Positions 25,536-33,491 of a stretch of 64,000 nt of DNA are shown here, piece by piece. Where the stretch lies: positions 874,625 to 938,624 of the forward strand of contig JAJYXM010000016.1 of assembly GCA_021796435.1 (NCBI GenBank), in the 5' to 3' direction. Origin of the DNA: a bacterium (GTDB taxonomy: Bacteria > Patescibacteriota > Patescibacteriia > 2-12-FULL-60-25). The notes beneath the pieces are model-generated. The model made no database searches. It was not told where the DNA came from and worked only from the letters and a program-made list of their open reading frames with translations. Made by a program: the position numbers and the translations under genes. Within the stretch, counting starts at the first letter, position 1. Each line of letters starts with the position of its first letter.

Positions 25536-27530
25536 TTATCTGCCTCCGAAGCCGCCGCCCATACCAGGTATGCGCAAGGCTGAGCCGCCGGTCGATGCAC
25601 CTGTACGACTGGTTGCGCTTTGTGTCGTGGCTGCTGTCGTGCCTGCAGCTTGGGTGACCGTGCGCGAAACCACGATGTCGCCTTCTGCCAAACCGCTCAC
25701 TATCTCGGTGGATTCGTCGTTAGACAGGCCGATCTCTATCTGTTTAGTCTCTGGTTCGGTAGCAGACGTTATACCCTGCGTGTTGCTCAAATCCGACTGT
25801 TTGGCGTTGGGCAGCACCTTGACCGTAGATACGCCGTTTGCGCTAGTCTGGACCGCACCGTTGGGCAAAAGTAGTGCGTCGGTCTTGATATTGGTAACAA
25901 TCACGGCGTTCACGCTCATACCCGGCTTGACCCGATCGTCTTCGGTCAAGAAAGCCAGCTTGACGTTATAGTTGACCACACCCTGGGTCACGGTTCCGAT
26001 GGAATCGATTTCGCTGACTGTCGCGGCGATGGAAAGATCAGGCACGGCATCGAAGGTCAAAGTAGCTTTCTGACCCAAGGCGACCTTGGCGGCGTCCACC
26101 TCATTCAACGAAAGAGTAGCGATCTTAGCTTTAGTCAGGATCGTGGCGACTGCCGTCGAGGGAGATGCAGAATCAGCCTCTTGCGCCGAGATTTTCGCGA
26201 TTACGCCATCGAACGGAGCCTTGACCGTATAATCATCCAGAGTCTCTTGAGCATCGCTAAGCTTGGTCTGCGCGGCGAGCAGGGACGATTTACGTTGCGC
26301 TAGAGTGTTCTGCTGGATGGCTGCATCTATCGGATCCATAGGAGCAGTCAGTTTGTCATATGAGGCTTGTGCAGCCCGCACCCTCTCCTCCGCGCTAGCC
26401 AAGGAATTCGCCGTTGCACCTTCCTTGAGCTTATCGAGATCGTTCTGGGCTTTGTCGACATTCAACAGCGATGTCTGGTAGGTGGTTCGCGCTTGATCCA
26501 ATGACTGCTTCTGATTAGTGATACTGGTGAGTTTGGATGAGACGCTGTTGCGATCGGATTGGATCGTGTTACGTAAAGAATCAAGGCTGCTCTGGCTGAA
26601 CGAAGCCGACGAAATGGTGTTGCTGAGCACGTCCTGCATGTCCTGCATGAGTGGCTCAACTGCTTTTAGACTGTCCTGAGCGTCCTGTAACGCCGTGTCG
26701 ATATTGGCGGTGCTCTCACCCGAGACCTGAAGACCATCAGCCACCTTCTTCAAAGCATCCACGGAGTTCCTGGCTATACGGTAATCCGCTTTAGCGGCGA
26801 ACAGTTTAGAAGTATCCAAAACGGACAAAAGACTCTCATAGCTGTCGTTCAGGTTCGTCGTATCTATGCCTAAGATGGCATCAGAATCCCTGACTGCCTG
26901 ATCCAATGTCTGATATACGCTTTTGACGACCGGCACTGCCTGATCATAAGAATCGCGCACGATCTGCGGCGTTACGCCGTCATCGGACATCTTGGTGTTC
27001 TGGAGTTGGATATTCAGTGAATTCTGAGCCTGTTTGATGTCGATATCATCCGTCCCCGCCTGCAGATCAGCCAAATCGCGTTTAGCTTGATTCAAAGAAT
27101 TCTCCGCTTGGATCACGGAGACTTCATCCGGCGGCTGTTGAACCTGTTTATACGACAGCAACGCGGAGTCATATGAGAGCTGGCTGTCGGCCACCGCACG
27201 TGAAGCGTCCCTGACGGTCTTCAGAGCTGACGTCCTGTCTATATCCAAAATAGGAGTTCCTGCAGTGACTTCTTCGCCTGGCTCGACCAGGATCTTGACG
27301 ACATCACCAGAAACTTTTGGCTTTATATCTACCTGGTTAAGGCCGGAGACCTGTCCGCTGGCGCTGATCGTGTTCACCAGGGTTCCTTTGGTGACTGACG
27401 TTAAAACATAACGGGTCTCTGCGGCAGCTTTGTTGAACTGCGTTTGATACACCGTACCAGCCACAACCGCGACCGCAAAAAAGCCGATGACCGACTTTTT
27501 CTTGGCAATTTTCTTGATTTTCTTCATCAT
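25536..27530 (-). CDS. MacA-like periplasmic adaptor with very long coiled coil
   Basis: A 664-residue HlyD/MacA-type membrane fusion protein. One N-terminal helix (~13-30) is followed by a lipoyl half (KPKVSGDVVKILVEPGEEVTAG), then about 330 residues of heptad-rich coiled coil with repeated QA.sL-type segments, then the second lipoyl half (KAPFDGVIAKISAQEAD) and the beta-barrel and MP domains. The hairpin is much longer than in E. coli MacA (371 residues in all). A glycine-rich tail ends it. It starts a three- or four-gene efflux operon. A Patescibacteria-type envelope without an outer membrane would make this a cell-surface adaptor (inference). Confidence 0.87.
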   Translation of the reverse strand: MMKKIKKIAKKKSVIGFFAVAVVAGTVYQTQFNKAAAETRYVLTSVTKGTLVNTISASGQVSGLNQVDIKPKVSGDVVKILVEPGEEVTAGTPILDIDRTSALKTVRDASRAVADSQLSYDSALLSYKQVQQPPDEVSVIQAENSLNQAKRDLADLQAGTDDIDIKQAQNSLNIQLQNTKMSDDGVTPQIVRDSYDQAVPVVKSVYQTLDQAVRDSDAILGIDTTNLNDSYESLLSVLDTSKLFAAKADYRIARNSVDALKKVADGLQVSGESTANIDTALQDAQDSLKAVEPLMQDMQDVLSNTISSASFSQSSLDSLRNTIQSDRNSVSSKLTSITNQKQSLDQARTTYQTSLLNVDKAQNDLDKLKEGATANSLASAEERVRAAQASYDKLTAPMDPIDAAIQQNTLAQRKSSLLAAQTKLSDAQETLDDYTVKAPFDGVIAKISAQEADSASPSTAVATILTKAKIATLSLNEVDAAKVALGQKATLTFDAVPDLSIAATVSEIDSIGTVTQGVVNYNVKLAFLTEDDRVKPGMSVNAVIVTNIKTDALLLPNGAVQTSANGVSTVKVLPNAKQSDLSNTQGITSATEPETKQIEIGLSNDESTEIVSGLAEGDIVVSRTVTQAAGTTAATTQSATSRTGASTGGSALRIPGMGGGFGGR

Positions 27531-27597
27531 AATCTAAAGATTTTCTATAAAAGTAATACGCATCATAGACTAAAAATGGTTCAGACACAAAATTAGC

Positions 27598-27618
27598 CTA
27601 AAAATACGTAATTTTTAG
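27598..27618. repeat. AT-rich perfect palindrome
   Basis: CTAAAAAT and ATTTTTAG (27598-27605 and 27611-27618) flank ACGTA. A further CTAAAAAT lies nearby at 27570-27577. It sits between the MFS stop and the adaptor start and could be a weak terminator or an operator for the efflux operon. Confidence 0.4.
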
Positions 27619-27651
27619 ACTTTTTCTTTTCTGACTACCTTTCAAAAATCC

Positions 27652-28140
27652 TTATTTTTTGTGCTTTGGTGCGTGCACTCGGACCACCTTCTTACGACGC
27701 TCCTGTTCTTGGATGAAAAAAAGGAACATGCAACCGATGAAAGATATCGCTCCGACTGTCATGAAAGTCAGGTTGAAACCCAAGAATTCAGCCATCAAAG
27801 CACCTGAAGCAGCCGCAACAGCTGTTCCGATACCGGTGATCGTAGAATAAAGGCTCCATTCGTAGGCAGTATAGACGAACGGAACAGTAGCGATGCAAAG
27901 CGATCCGATGATCAACCATAGGGCCTTCCTGTTATGGCTGTCCACATAGCGCGAAAAAGGAAGCTGCACCAGGGATTTGGTCAAAAGAAAGATAGTGCTG
28001 GCGATCCCAGCGGCGTAGATCTCGCCGCCGACCAGGCTATCCTTGATGAAGATGGCTAAAATAGGGTCAATCAAACCGAATCCGGTAATGATGAAGACAT
28101 CAGACAAGAGCAACAAAAGTATGACTCTATTCACAATCAA
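27652..28140 (-). CDS. Reduced, about six-helix MFS-like protein
   Basis: A 162-residue protein with MFS-like features: VILLLLLSDVFIITGFGLIDPILAIFIKD at the N-terminus and the inter-helix motif LPFSRYVDSHNRKALW. The second part, AYEWSLYSTITGIGTAVAAA, is normally found well after the fourth helix. MFS proteins usually have 12 helices and ~400 residues, so this is at most a half-size protein, perhaps with a further internal loss. Function is unclear. The -10 TATAAT (28147-28152) lies only seven bases before the TTG start, so a GTG two codons later is an equally good start. Confidence 0.65.
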   Translation of the reverse strand: MIVNRVILLLLLSDVFIITGFGLIDPILAIFIKDSLVGGEIYAAGIASTIFLLTKSLVQLPFSRYVDSHNRKALWLIIGSLCIATVPFVYTAYEWSLYSTITGIGTAVAAASGALMAEFLGFNLTFMTVGAISFIGCMFLFFIQEQERRKKVVRVHAPKHKK

Positions 28141-28146
28141 GTATAT

Positions 28147-28155
28147 TATAGCACC
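28147..28155 (-). promoter_or_regulatory. Extended -10 promoter of the MFS-like gene
   Basis: The minus strand reads TGCTATAAT, a perfect extended -10, a few bases before the start codon, so the mRNA would be nearly leaderless. Confidence 0.6.
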
Positions 28156-28175
28156 CCGTCAATCACCCGGCATTT

Positions 28176-28204
28176 GCAGTGTACGATGATTTTCTACATA
28201 ATAG
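28176..28204 (+). promoter_or_regulatory. Promoter of the ferritin-like gene
   Basis: TTGCAG (28176-28181) and CATAAT (28199-28204) are 17 bp apart, about 30 bp before the ATG at 28234. Confidence 0.6.
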
Positions 28205-28233
28205 CTAAAGATTAATCACGAAAGTAACATCAT

Positions 28234-28512
28234 ATGTTAAGTGACATCCCCAAGAAACTGGCTAGTCTAAGTCCGGAACAGGTAGATCAGGAGATCTGCC
28301 GCGCCGGCATCATCGCCGAGCTCGATGCAGTCAACCTGTACGATCAGATGGCGGCTTATGCCCAAGACCCTAAGTTGAAGGCCATGCTGGCGGATATAGC
28401 CAAGGAAGAAAAGACGCATATCGGAGAATTCCAAGCGATGTTGCTGCAGAAAGACCCGGAACAAGTCGCGGAATTGGCGAACGGAAAGAAAGAAGTCGAG
28501 GAAAGGCAATGA
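28234..28512 (+). CDS. Encapsulated-ferritin (EncFtn)-like protein
   Basis: A 92-residue, two-helix iron-binding protein. The stretch ELDAVNLYDQMAAYAQDPKL, followed by EEKTHIGEF, resembles the Rhodospirillum rubrum encapsulated ferritin. Its ligands E32, E62 and H65 align with E29, E59 and H62 here. Family members oxidise Fe2+ as ring-shaped oligomers and are usually packed in an encapsulin shell. No encapsulin gene lies in this window and no obvious cargo-loading tail is visible (the C-terminus is KKEVEERQ). It is monocistronic, with its own promoter and a strong terminator. Confidence 0.8.
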   Translation: MLSDIPKKLASLSPEQVDQEICRAGIIAELDAVNLYDQMAAYAQDPKLKAMLADIAKEEKTHIGEFQAMLLQKDPEQVAELANGKKEVEERQ

Positions 28513-28528
28513 TCAGCCAGACCTAAAC

Positions 28529-28557
28529 AAAACACCCCGAGGCAAACGGGGTGTTTT
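28529..28557. terminator. Bidirectional terminator
   Basis: AAAACACCCCG and CGGGGTGTTTT (28529-28539 and 28547-28557) form an 11-bp stem with the loop AGGCAAA. It separates the convergent ferritin-like and methyltransferase genes. Confidence 0.88.
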
Positions 28558-28571
28558 CGGTTATGAGCGGA

Positions 28572-31010
28572 TCAAAAACCGAGCTCTTCCATCTTATCGT
28601 CGATCGCTTGGCGGATCCTCTCCGGATCTTCACCCTCCGCTTCCTGCACGATCGTCGTGATGACGCGGTTTATGTCTCCCAGCATGTTCTTCGGCACCGG
28701 TGGCTTGCCGCTCTTGGCACGATTCTGGAGATACAGGTCTTGGCGTCCACCGCAATCTCCGAAGATCCGTTTGACCAGCTCCTTCTGCGCCTTCTTCCGC
28801 TCTTTTTCGGCCGCTTCCTTCTTAGCCTTGATGTCTTGTTCGAGTTTGCGCTTGTAGGCTTCAGTCGCCTGGTTACGCCGCTTCTCTACCCTTTCCTTCT
28901 CCTTGGCTACCCTGGCCGGGCTCAAGCGATCGAGCATCTCATTGAAATCATCATCGATCCACTTCTCGCCGAATTCGGAATTCCTCATGCCTTGATAATC
29001 CCCGCCTTTCGACAACTTGGATAAGCGCGAGACGATGTTATCGAACTTGACCGGTTCGCTCTTCTCCATAGCCTGAAGTTCAGCCAGCTTTTCCATGAAA
29101 TTAGACGGCAAGCGGCGCGCTATGATCACGTCTCCCTTGGGGAATTTATGGTTTATCTTGAGTTCGGCCTTGAAGCCATGCCGACGCAGATAATCCACGC
29201 GCGCCATATCCAGACCAAGCATGGCCTGCTGACCTTCATGCAGCTTCTTGGCGGCAATATCATGGGCCTTGCCTGGTTCTTCGGGGACTTCAGTGTTCGT
29301 CAAACCTGAACAGGTACACAGGTTCTTCCATTTTTCCTGGCCTAAGCCGTATGAAGCCGGATCATCCTGCGCTTTCTCCTGGCAGCACGTCATGGCGATG
29401 AGCATCGGAGAATCGCTCTCGACGAATTGTTTGATGATGGCATCGGTCAACGAACCGCAGGCGTGCTTGGCGACGACCACGGAATCAGGCCTAATGTGCG
29501 CATCCTGCAAGTAACCGTTATTGTGTCGCGCGACCTTCTCCAGATCACGACGGAACGGCAGATGCTCGATGATGTTCTGCATGAAATCCTCGGTCCCCTC
29601 CTGCGGATCCACTATCTCTATGTCGTTTATCTCTCGGCCCTGGGTCATCAACTTGGTCCCGACGGCCAGGCCCAAGTCGCCTGCTCCGCCCGCCAAATCG
29701 ATGACGCTATGTATCCCCTGCGGCAGTCTGTCGCCCATCTCATCGATCAACTCGTTCACGTACCGCAGCTCATCCACTTTCTGCGCCATCTTCTCCCATG
29801 TCTTGCGCGAGATGTCCTCCAGATCGTCCGAAATGAGGGGTTTTCCGCCCTTCTTCTTGCGGTCCTGCTTGGCCTTCTTTACGGCATCCAGATAGACATA
29901 CATGCCACGGATGTACAGCATGTCATCATAGAACTCGTCTTGCGGACGGGATAGCGCGGTAGTTTCCGCAGAGCCCTCGGCGCGATCAGGACGGCGCAAA
30001 AACTGTTTCCTTTGCCAATGTTCCAATGCCTCTTCCGGAGTCTCGGCCTCATCCCTTTCGCCCTCGCTGGTTTGGGTGACACGTTTGTGCTTTATCGCGT
30101 CTTCGGTCAGATGCATGATGGATTGATGGTCCCTGACGGCCTCAGCGATCGCCTGCGCCAGATCGAAGCTACGCGACAGGATGACGAGCAGACCGCGATG
30201 CACTTTCTTGACCACCTCTTGTCCGTCCTTGTTCAGGTAAAACGTGACTTTCCGTTTCGGATCCCGAGGATCGGGCCTGACATCACGCTTAAGCCCGCAT
30301 GATTCGATGAGCCTGTCGCCGATCATGCCTTGAGCGCCGACATAAACCCAACCTTCGGCGTCCTGGACGATGCCCACTTCGTAACCTTTGAGCGCCATAG
30401 GTAAAAAAGTTCCCAAGCCTTCACCGCGTGGGATGTACCTATGTTCCGGATCGCTCTTATCGAAGTCCTTAGCTTTACGGTCATCTTCGCTGTAATAGAT
30501 GGCGGCTTCCGCCTTTTCGATAGCATGTTCGCGAGCGGCTTGCATGAACCCCTCGGGATCCGCGATGCCTTCCTTGAGGTGCCCTTTGATCCTGTCGATC
30601 TCTTCCATCAATTCAGGCTCCTCCAGGTCATGTTCGCTCTCATAACCTAGGCTGACGGCCGCATTCAACATGTACCAAGCCTTTACCTCTGGAGATTCGG
30701 CTTGAGCCAGGACCTCGGCATAATCCCATGGTCCATGCTGCTGCATGTCCAAGGTCATGTCGACGAGGTTGTTGTAGATCATCTGTGCGTCGCTTTCATC
30801 GACGGCGAGCGTCCCGCACAGCTCCTGGACAAGCTTCCTCGTGTCCTCGAAGCCCAAGGCCGCGGCTTCGTTCAAACCGATGCGCAATCGATCGCGCAAG
30901 GATTTGATGCCGTGCTTTTCGACGAAGGCGTCGAGCTGACGACCTATCTCTTCTTTCGTAATTTTTATTGACACCTCCCTGGAGGAGTCGGGTGGAAAAG
31001 GATGGTCCAT
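28572..31010 (-). CDS. Large TRM13/METTL25-like methyltransferase (Methyltransf_32)
   Basis: An 812-residue protein. The N-terminal ~170 residues are helical and unknown. A middle part (EGLGTFLPMALKGYEVGIVQ...DAEGWVYVGAQGM) may be a small beta domain. A Rossmann methyltransferase follows, with SAM motif I VIDLAGGAGDLGLAVG (~435-450), KHACGSLTDAIIKQF and the CCQ motif MTCCQEK. These are typical of the Methyltransf_32 group that includes tRNA methyltransferase TRM13 and METTL25. A lysine/glutamate-rich coiled coil and a C-terminal helical domain end it. RNA methylation is plausible but the substrate is not shown. Its -10 is TGCTATAAT (31022-31030), 12 bases before the ATG. Confidence 0.78.
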   Translation of the reverse strand: MDHPFPPDSSREVSIKITKEEIGRQLDAFVEKHGIKSLRDRLRIGLNEAAALGFEDTRKLVQELCGTLAVDESDAQMIYNNLVDMTLDMQQHGPWDYAEVLAQAESPEVKAWYMLNAAVSLGYESEHDLEEPELMEEIDRIKGHLKEGIADPEGFMQAAREHAIEKAEAAIYYSEDDRKAKDFDKSDPEHRYIPRGEGLGTFLPMALKGYEVGIVQDAEGWVYVGAQGMIGDRLIESCGLKRDVRPDPRDPKRKVTFYLNKDGQEVVKKVHRGLLVILSRSFDLAQAIAEAVRDHQSIMHLTEDAIKHKRVTQTSEGERDEAETPEEALEHWQRKQFLRRPDRAEGSAETTALSRPQDEFYDDMLYIRGMYVYLDAVKKAKQDRKKKGGKPLISDDLEDISRKTWEKMAQKVDELRYVNELIDEMGDRLPQGIHSVIDLAGGAGDLGLAVGTKLMTQGREINDIEIVDPQEGTEDFMQNIIEHLPFRRDLEKVARHNNGYLQDAHIRPDSVVVAKHACGSLTDAIIKQFVESDSPMLIAMTCCQEKAQDDPASYGLGQEKWKNLCTCSGLTNTEVPEEPGKAHDIAAKKLHEGQQAMLGLDMARVDYLRRHGFKAELKINHKFPKGDVIIARRLPSNFMEKLAELQAMEKSEPVKFDNIVSRLSKLSKGGDYQGMRNSEFGEKWIDDDFNEMLDRLSPARVAKEKERVEKRRNQATEAYKRKLEQDIKAKKEAAEKERKKAQKELVKRIFGDCGGRQDLYLQNRAKSGKPPVPKNMLGDINRVITTIVQEAEGEDPERIRQAIDDKMEELGF

Positions 31011-31021
31011 ATTTTGGGTCT

Positions 31022-31030
31022 ATTATAGCA
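31022..31030 (-). promoter_or_regulatory. Extended -10 promoter of the methyltransferase gene
   Basis: The minus strand reads TGCTATAAT, identical to the boxes before the MFS-like gene and the SH3 gene at 59.3 kb. Confidence 0.6.
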
Positions 31031-31117
31031 AACTTCGCGAGCGCAGCATGAAGTCGGCGTCAAAATCATGCTTTAATGTCAATCCTCTACCCCAAGGGGT
31101 GATATCGTCTGGAAGAT

Positions 31118-31195
31118 ATGAGGAGGAAACCATTAAATCACGCGATAACCGAGATATCCCTTTCACAGGGATATTTTTTTATCTATGAAAGATAA
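31118..31195 (+). promoter_or_regulatory. Leader with SD, small reading frame and terminator hairpin
   Basis: An AGGAGG lies at 31121-31126. A 25-codon frame starting at 31118 (MRRKPLNHAITEISLSQGYF...) overlaps the next gene's start by 11 bases. A second possible frame from an ATT ends in TGA overlapping the gene's ATG. Between them lies the hairpin ATATCCCT/AGGGATAT followed by seven T (31153-31180). This could be an attenuator for the synthetase-like gene, or simply the terminator of a short RNA. I cannot tell which. Confidence 0.4.
31153..31180 (+). terminator. Terminator-like hairpin just before a start codon
   Basis: ATATCCCT and AGGGATAT around the loop TTCAC, followed by TTTTTTT, end only four bases before the ATG at 31185. 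No Shine-Dalgarno lies between hairpin and ATG. Confidence 0.75.
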
Positions 31196-32042
31196 CTACA
31201 TCGGCGAGCCGGACATCAACGGCTTCAGCACAGCCGTAAATGCGCTACGTTCCTTCTTTTTGGCTCGTGGCTTCATCGAGGTCCATACACAAGACCGTCT
31301 GAGCATCTTGGCGGCCTGTGAAGATCCGACGACAGTCGCGAGTTATTATTATGCCGACGAGCTATGGCCTTTGCCTCAGACCGGCCAGATGTGGCTCGAA
31401 TACGAACTTCTGACCCACCCGGATGCAGCCGGTGTCTTCTGCGTCAGCACGAGTTTCCGTCAGGAACCTAACCCAGTCCCGGGGCGGCACCGTATCCTGT
31501 TCCCCATGTTCGAGTTCGAATCACGCGGCGCCATAGATGACCTCCGTCGTCTGGAGTCAGGATTGCTGGAGCATCTCGGATATGGGAGCCATGATTCATT
31601 CACGCACATCGAGTATACGGAAGCGGCAAAGCGTTACGGCGTAATAGACATGTCGCACGCCGAAGAGGCACGATTGCATGAAGATTTCGGACGCGCCGTT
31701 TTCCTCGAATATTTTCCGGAATATACGGCACCCTTCTGGAACATGAAACGTCGTGCTGACGGAACGTCGTGCAAAATAGACGTGATCATCGATGGCCAAG
31801 AGACGATCGGGAGTGCGGAGCGTGATTGCGACGCGGAAAGGATGCGCAAGTCTTTCCATACGATTAACGACGGAAAATACGCCGAACGGCTCTTCACATT
31901 GTTCGGCAAAGACAGGGTCGAAAAAGAGCTCGAAGAATTCCTCTCGCTCCCCTTCTGTCCGCGGCACGGCGGAGGCATAGGTATGACCCGACTGATTAAA
32001 TCCCTGAAAAACTCACCCAACCCCGTGCGATCGACTGGCTGA
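31185..32042 (+). CDS. AsnRS/AspRS-like class II synthetase core (possible AS-AR type asparagine synthetase)
   Basis: A 285-residue protein comprising only a class IIb catalytic domain. Motif 2 is TSFRQEPN...RHRILFPMFEFE (~95-120). The AsnRS-like stretch APFWNMKRRADG and GQETIGSAERDCDAERM follow, and motif 3 is GGGIGMTRLIKSL (~262-275). There is no OB-fold anticodon-binding domain. Archaeal proteins of this build (AS-AR) make asparagine from aspartate, and other stand-alone cores modify tRNA or other substrates. Its function is open, but the three motifs look intact, so adenylation is likely. The only start in frame is this ATG, directly after a terminator hairpin. Confidence 0.78.
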   Translation: MKDNYIGEPDINGFSTAVNALRSFFLARGFIEVHTQDRLSILAACEDPTTVASYYYADELWPLPQTGQMWLEYELLTHPDAAGVFCVSTSFRQEPNPVPGRHRILFPMFEFESRGAIDDLRRLESGLLEHLGYGSHDSFTHIEYTEAAKRYGVIDMSHAEEARLHEDFGRAVFLEYFPEYTAPFWNMKRRADGTSCKIDVIIDGQETIGSAERDCDAERMRKSFHTINDGKYAERLFTLFGKDRVEKELEEFLSLPFCPRHGGGIGMTRLIKSLKNSPNPVRSTG

Positions 32043-32118
32043 TGGAAGAGTCAAGGATGGGTTGCGAGCGTGGTGAAGTTGTTCTAATCTCTCATAAGAG
32101 AACGAAAGGAGCTCTTTC

Positions 32119-32334
32119 ATGGTCATGATCACGGGAGTGCGTAGGGGCCAGCCCAAGTCAGTACTCGAACTACAAGACGAACGGCCGGAAGAATTCGAGG
32201 CGACGGCTAGGGAGATACAGCGGCGCGTCGGGGAAGAACAACAAAGGCGAGATGTCGGCTGGCTGCGCCAGACACCATGCGAATCATCCACATTCTCCAA
32301 CTCGGGAGGAACACCAGGGAACCCCAAGGTCTGA
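32119..32334 (+). CDS. Small hydrophilic protein, unknown
   Basis: A 71-residue, charged product (LELQDERPEEFEATAREIQRR and a Ser/Gly/Pro-rich tail). No family is recognised. Support comes from its setting: a hairpin (TCTCT CATA AGAGA, 32088-32101), then AAAGGAG eight bases before the ATG, and a clear terminator after the stop. A -35/-10 pair, TTGCGA and TAATCT 17 bp apart, may drive it. Confidence 0.5.
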   Translation: MVMITGVRRGQPKSVLELQDERPEEFEATAREIQRRVGEEQQRRDVGWLRQTPCESSTFSNSGGTPGNPKV

Positions 32335-32351
32335 TCAGGGCCTCCAACTAG

Positions 32352-32385
32352 CCCCGTGGCACATTTGTCACGGGGTGCAATTTTT
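32352..32385 (+). terminator. Terminator of the 71-residue gene
   Basis: CCCCGTG and CACGGGG (32352-32358 and 32369-32375) form a stem with a 10-nt loop, followed by TGCAATTTTT. Confidence 0.75.
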
Positions 32386-32387
32386 AT

Positions 32388-32424
32388 AAAAAAACAGCCC
32401 GGCCATCAGACCGGGTTGTTTTTA
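32388..32424. terminator. Terminator of the DUF2680-like gene
   Basis: AACAGCCCGG and CCGGGTTGTT (32393-32402 and 32411-32420) form a 10-bp stem with one G-T pair. The minus strand continues into seven T; the plus strand also has a short T run. Confidence 0.85.
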
Positions 32425-32448
32425 CCTTTATACGTTTGCTGCTATGAA

Positions 32449-33015
32449 TTATTGCTGCTCTGTCGCGGTAGTCGGGGCAGCTCCTTTGTTCCAGCCGCCA
32501 CGCATCTCGCCCATGCCGCGGCCACCGAAACCTTCATGTCCGCCCATCATCCCACGACCTGGGCCGAAACCCATGGGGAGGTAACCCTCCGGGATGTTGT
32601 TGTCGGTCGCCCACTGCTTGAGCGAGTCCATCTCGGTCTTCAAGGCAGCTTGGCGATCCGCGACTGTCTTATCTTTCAGGCTTTCCATGAAAGTCTGGAC
32701 TTCCTGATGTTTGGCTGTGACCAGGTCAGATTGTGCTTGAGTCAGCTTACCGTCCTTTACGGCTTGCGCCAGCCTGTCGGTGAATCGTTGTTCGTTCTTG
32801 GCCTGCATGTCAGCCTGTTGCTGCGCACGCTGGTCATCAAAGACCTTCTGTACGTCTGCGGTGTTAAGGTTGAACTTAGAGGCGATAGCCTGGACTAAAG
32901 CGCTGGTACGGTTCTGGAAAGTCCCAGGGACCTGAGCGGCGTAGACGCTCGTACCGAGCGCTATGGCACCGACCAAGGCTGCAGCCGCTATGGCGAATGA
33001 TTTGGTGAATTTCAT
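32449..33015 (-). CDS. Secreted DUF2680-like / Spy-like helical protein
   Basis: A 188-residue exported protein. The signal peptide MKFTKSFAIAAAALVGAIAL ends at VYAAQ. The mature part is a helical stretch of the DUF2680 type (ALVQAIASKFNLNTADVQKV...QQADMQAKNEQRFTDRLAQA). A Gly/Met/His-rich tail follows (GPGRGMMGGHEGFGGRG), which might bind metal or simply be disordered. The family function is not established; CpxP/Spy-like stress roles are only an analogy. It is monocistronic with a strong terminator. Confidence 0.72.
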   Translation of the reverse strand: MKFTKSFAIAAAALVGAIALGTSVYAAQVPGTFQNRTSALVQAIASKFNLNTADVQKVFDDQRAQQQADMQAKNEQRFTDRLAQAVKDGKLTQAQSDLVTAKHQEVQTFMESLKDKTVADRQAALKTEMDSLKQWATDNNIPEGYLPMGFGPGRGMMGGHEGFGGRGMGEMRGGWNKGAAPTTATEQQ

Positions 33016-33189
33016 AGATTAAATTATGTTAGTCGTGATTTATGTCGGCAGACTTCCGTTTGCCGTGCCCGAGACCGCCTGATGACACCCTGAACTGCCG
33101 GCGGACAGAGCGCATCGAACGATGTTCGGGAACCCATGCTTGGGGGTTCACTTGTTATTACGCAACGTCTTTGGGTTTTCGTTCATGCA

Positions 33190-33222
33190 AGAAAATAACC
33201 GCAAAATTGCGGATATTTTCTT
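33190..33222 (-). terminator. Terminator of the 64-residue gene
   Basis: GAAAATA-CCGCAA and TTGCGG-TATTTTC pair with one mismatch around a two-base loop; the A/T arms give T runs on both strands. The rest of 33016-33245 holds nothing that I can support. Confidence 0.65.
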
Positions 33223-33245
33223 GACCCTAAGGACTACGGCCAGAT

Positions 33246-33440
33246 TCACTTGATATGTTTCTTGATGAGAGCAGACAATTCCTTGATGTGGCCTTCCTTA
33301 TCCTTCTTCATCTTGGCCCAGAATGCCTTGCACTCTTTGCAGTTCTTGGCATCCTTCACATAAGCGTGATTGATGCGCCATAAGCTCTTGTCCTCTTGGA
33401 CAAGCTGACACATCAGGTTGTAGAGATGGTTCTCGTGCAT
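33246..33440 (-). CDS. Small cysteine-containing protein, unknown
   Basis: A 64-residue, lysine-rich protein (MHENHLYNLMCQLVQEDKSL...KNCKECKAFWAKMKKDKEGH). It carries a CxxC pair plus several His that could bind metal, but this is not proven. It is helical and cytosolic. I do not recognise a named family. It is a single-gene unit with its own terminator. Confidence 0.6.
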   Translation of the reverse strand: MHENHLYNLMCQLVQEDKSLWRINHAYVKDAKNCKECKAFWAKMKKDKEGHIKELSALIKKHIK

Positions 33441-33491
33441 AAAATATGATTTAGGGTTGTTTAAATGCTATCCATGTCAAGTATAACTGAA

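Noticed and set aside
27652-28140. MFS-like gene as a frameshifted pseudogene
   Set aside because: No continuation in another frame was found upstream or downstream, and the short frame has its own promoter, so a genuinely short gene is more likely.
31030-31184. T-box riboswitch before the synthetase-like gene
   Set aside because: A terminator is present, but the conserved T-box bulge sequence and a stem I with specifier loop could not be found.
33042-33224. Open frame of 60 codons between the DUF2680-like and Cys-containing genes
   Set aside because: Its composition is unlike the neighbours, it has no SD or promoter, and it runs into the terminator hairpin at 33190-33222.
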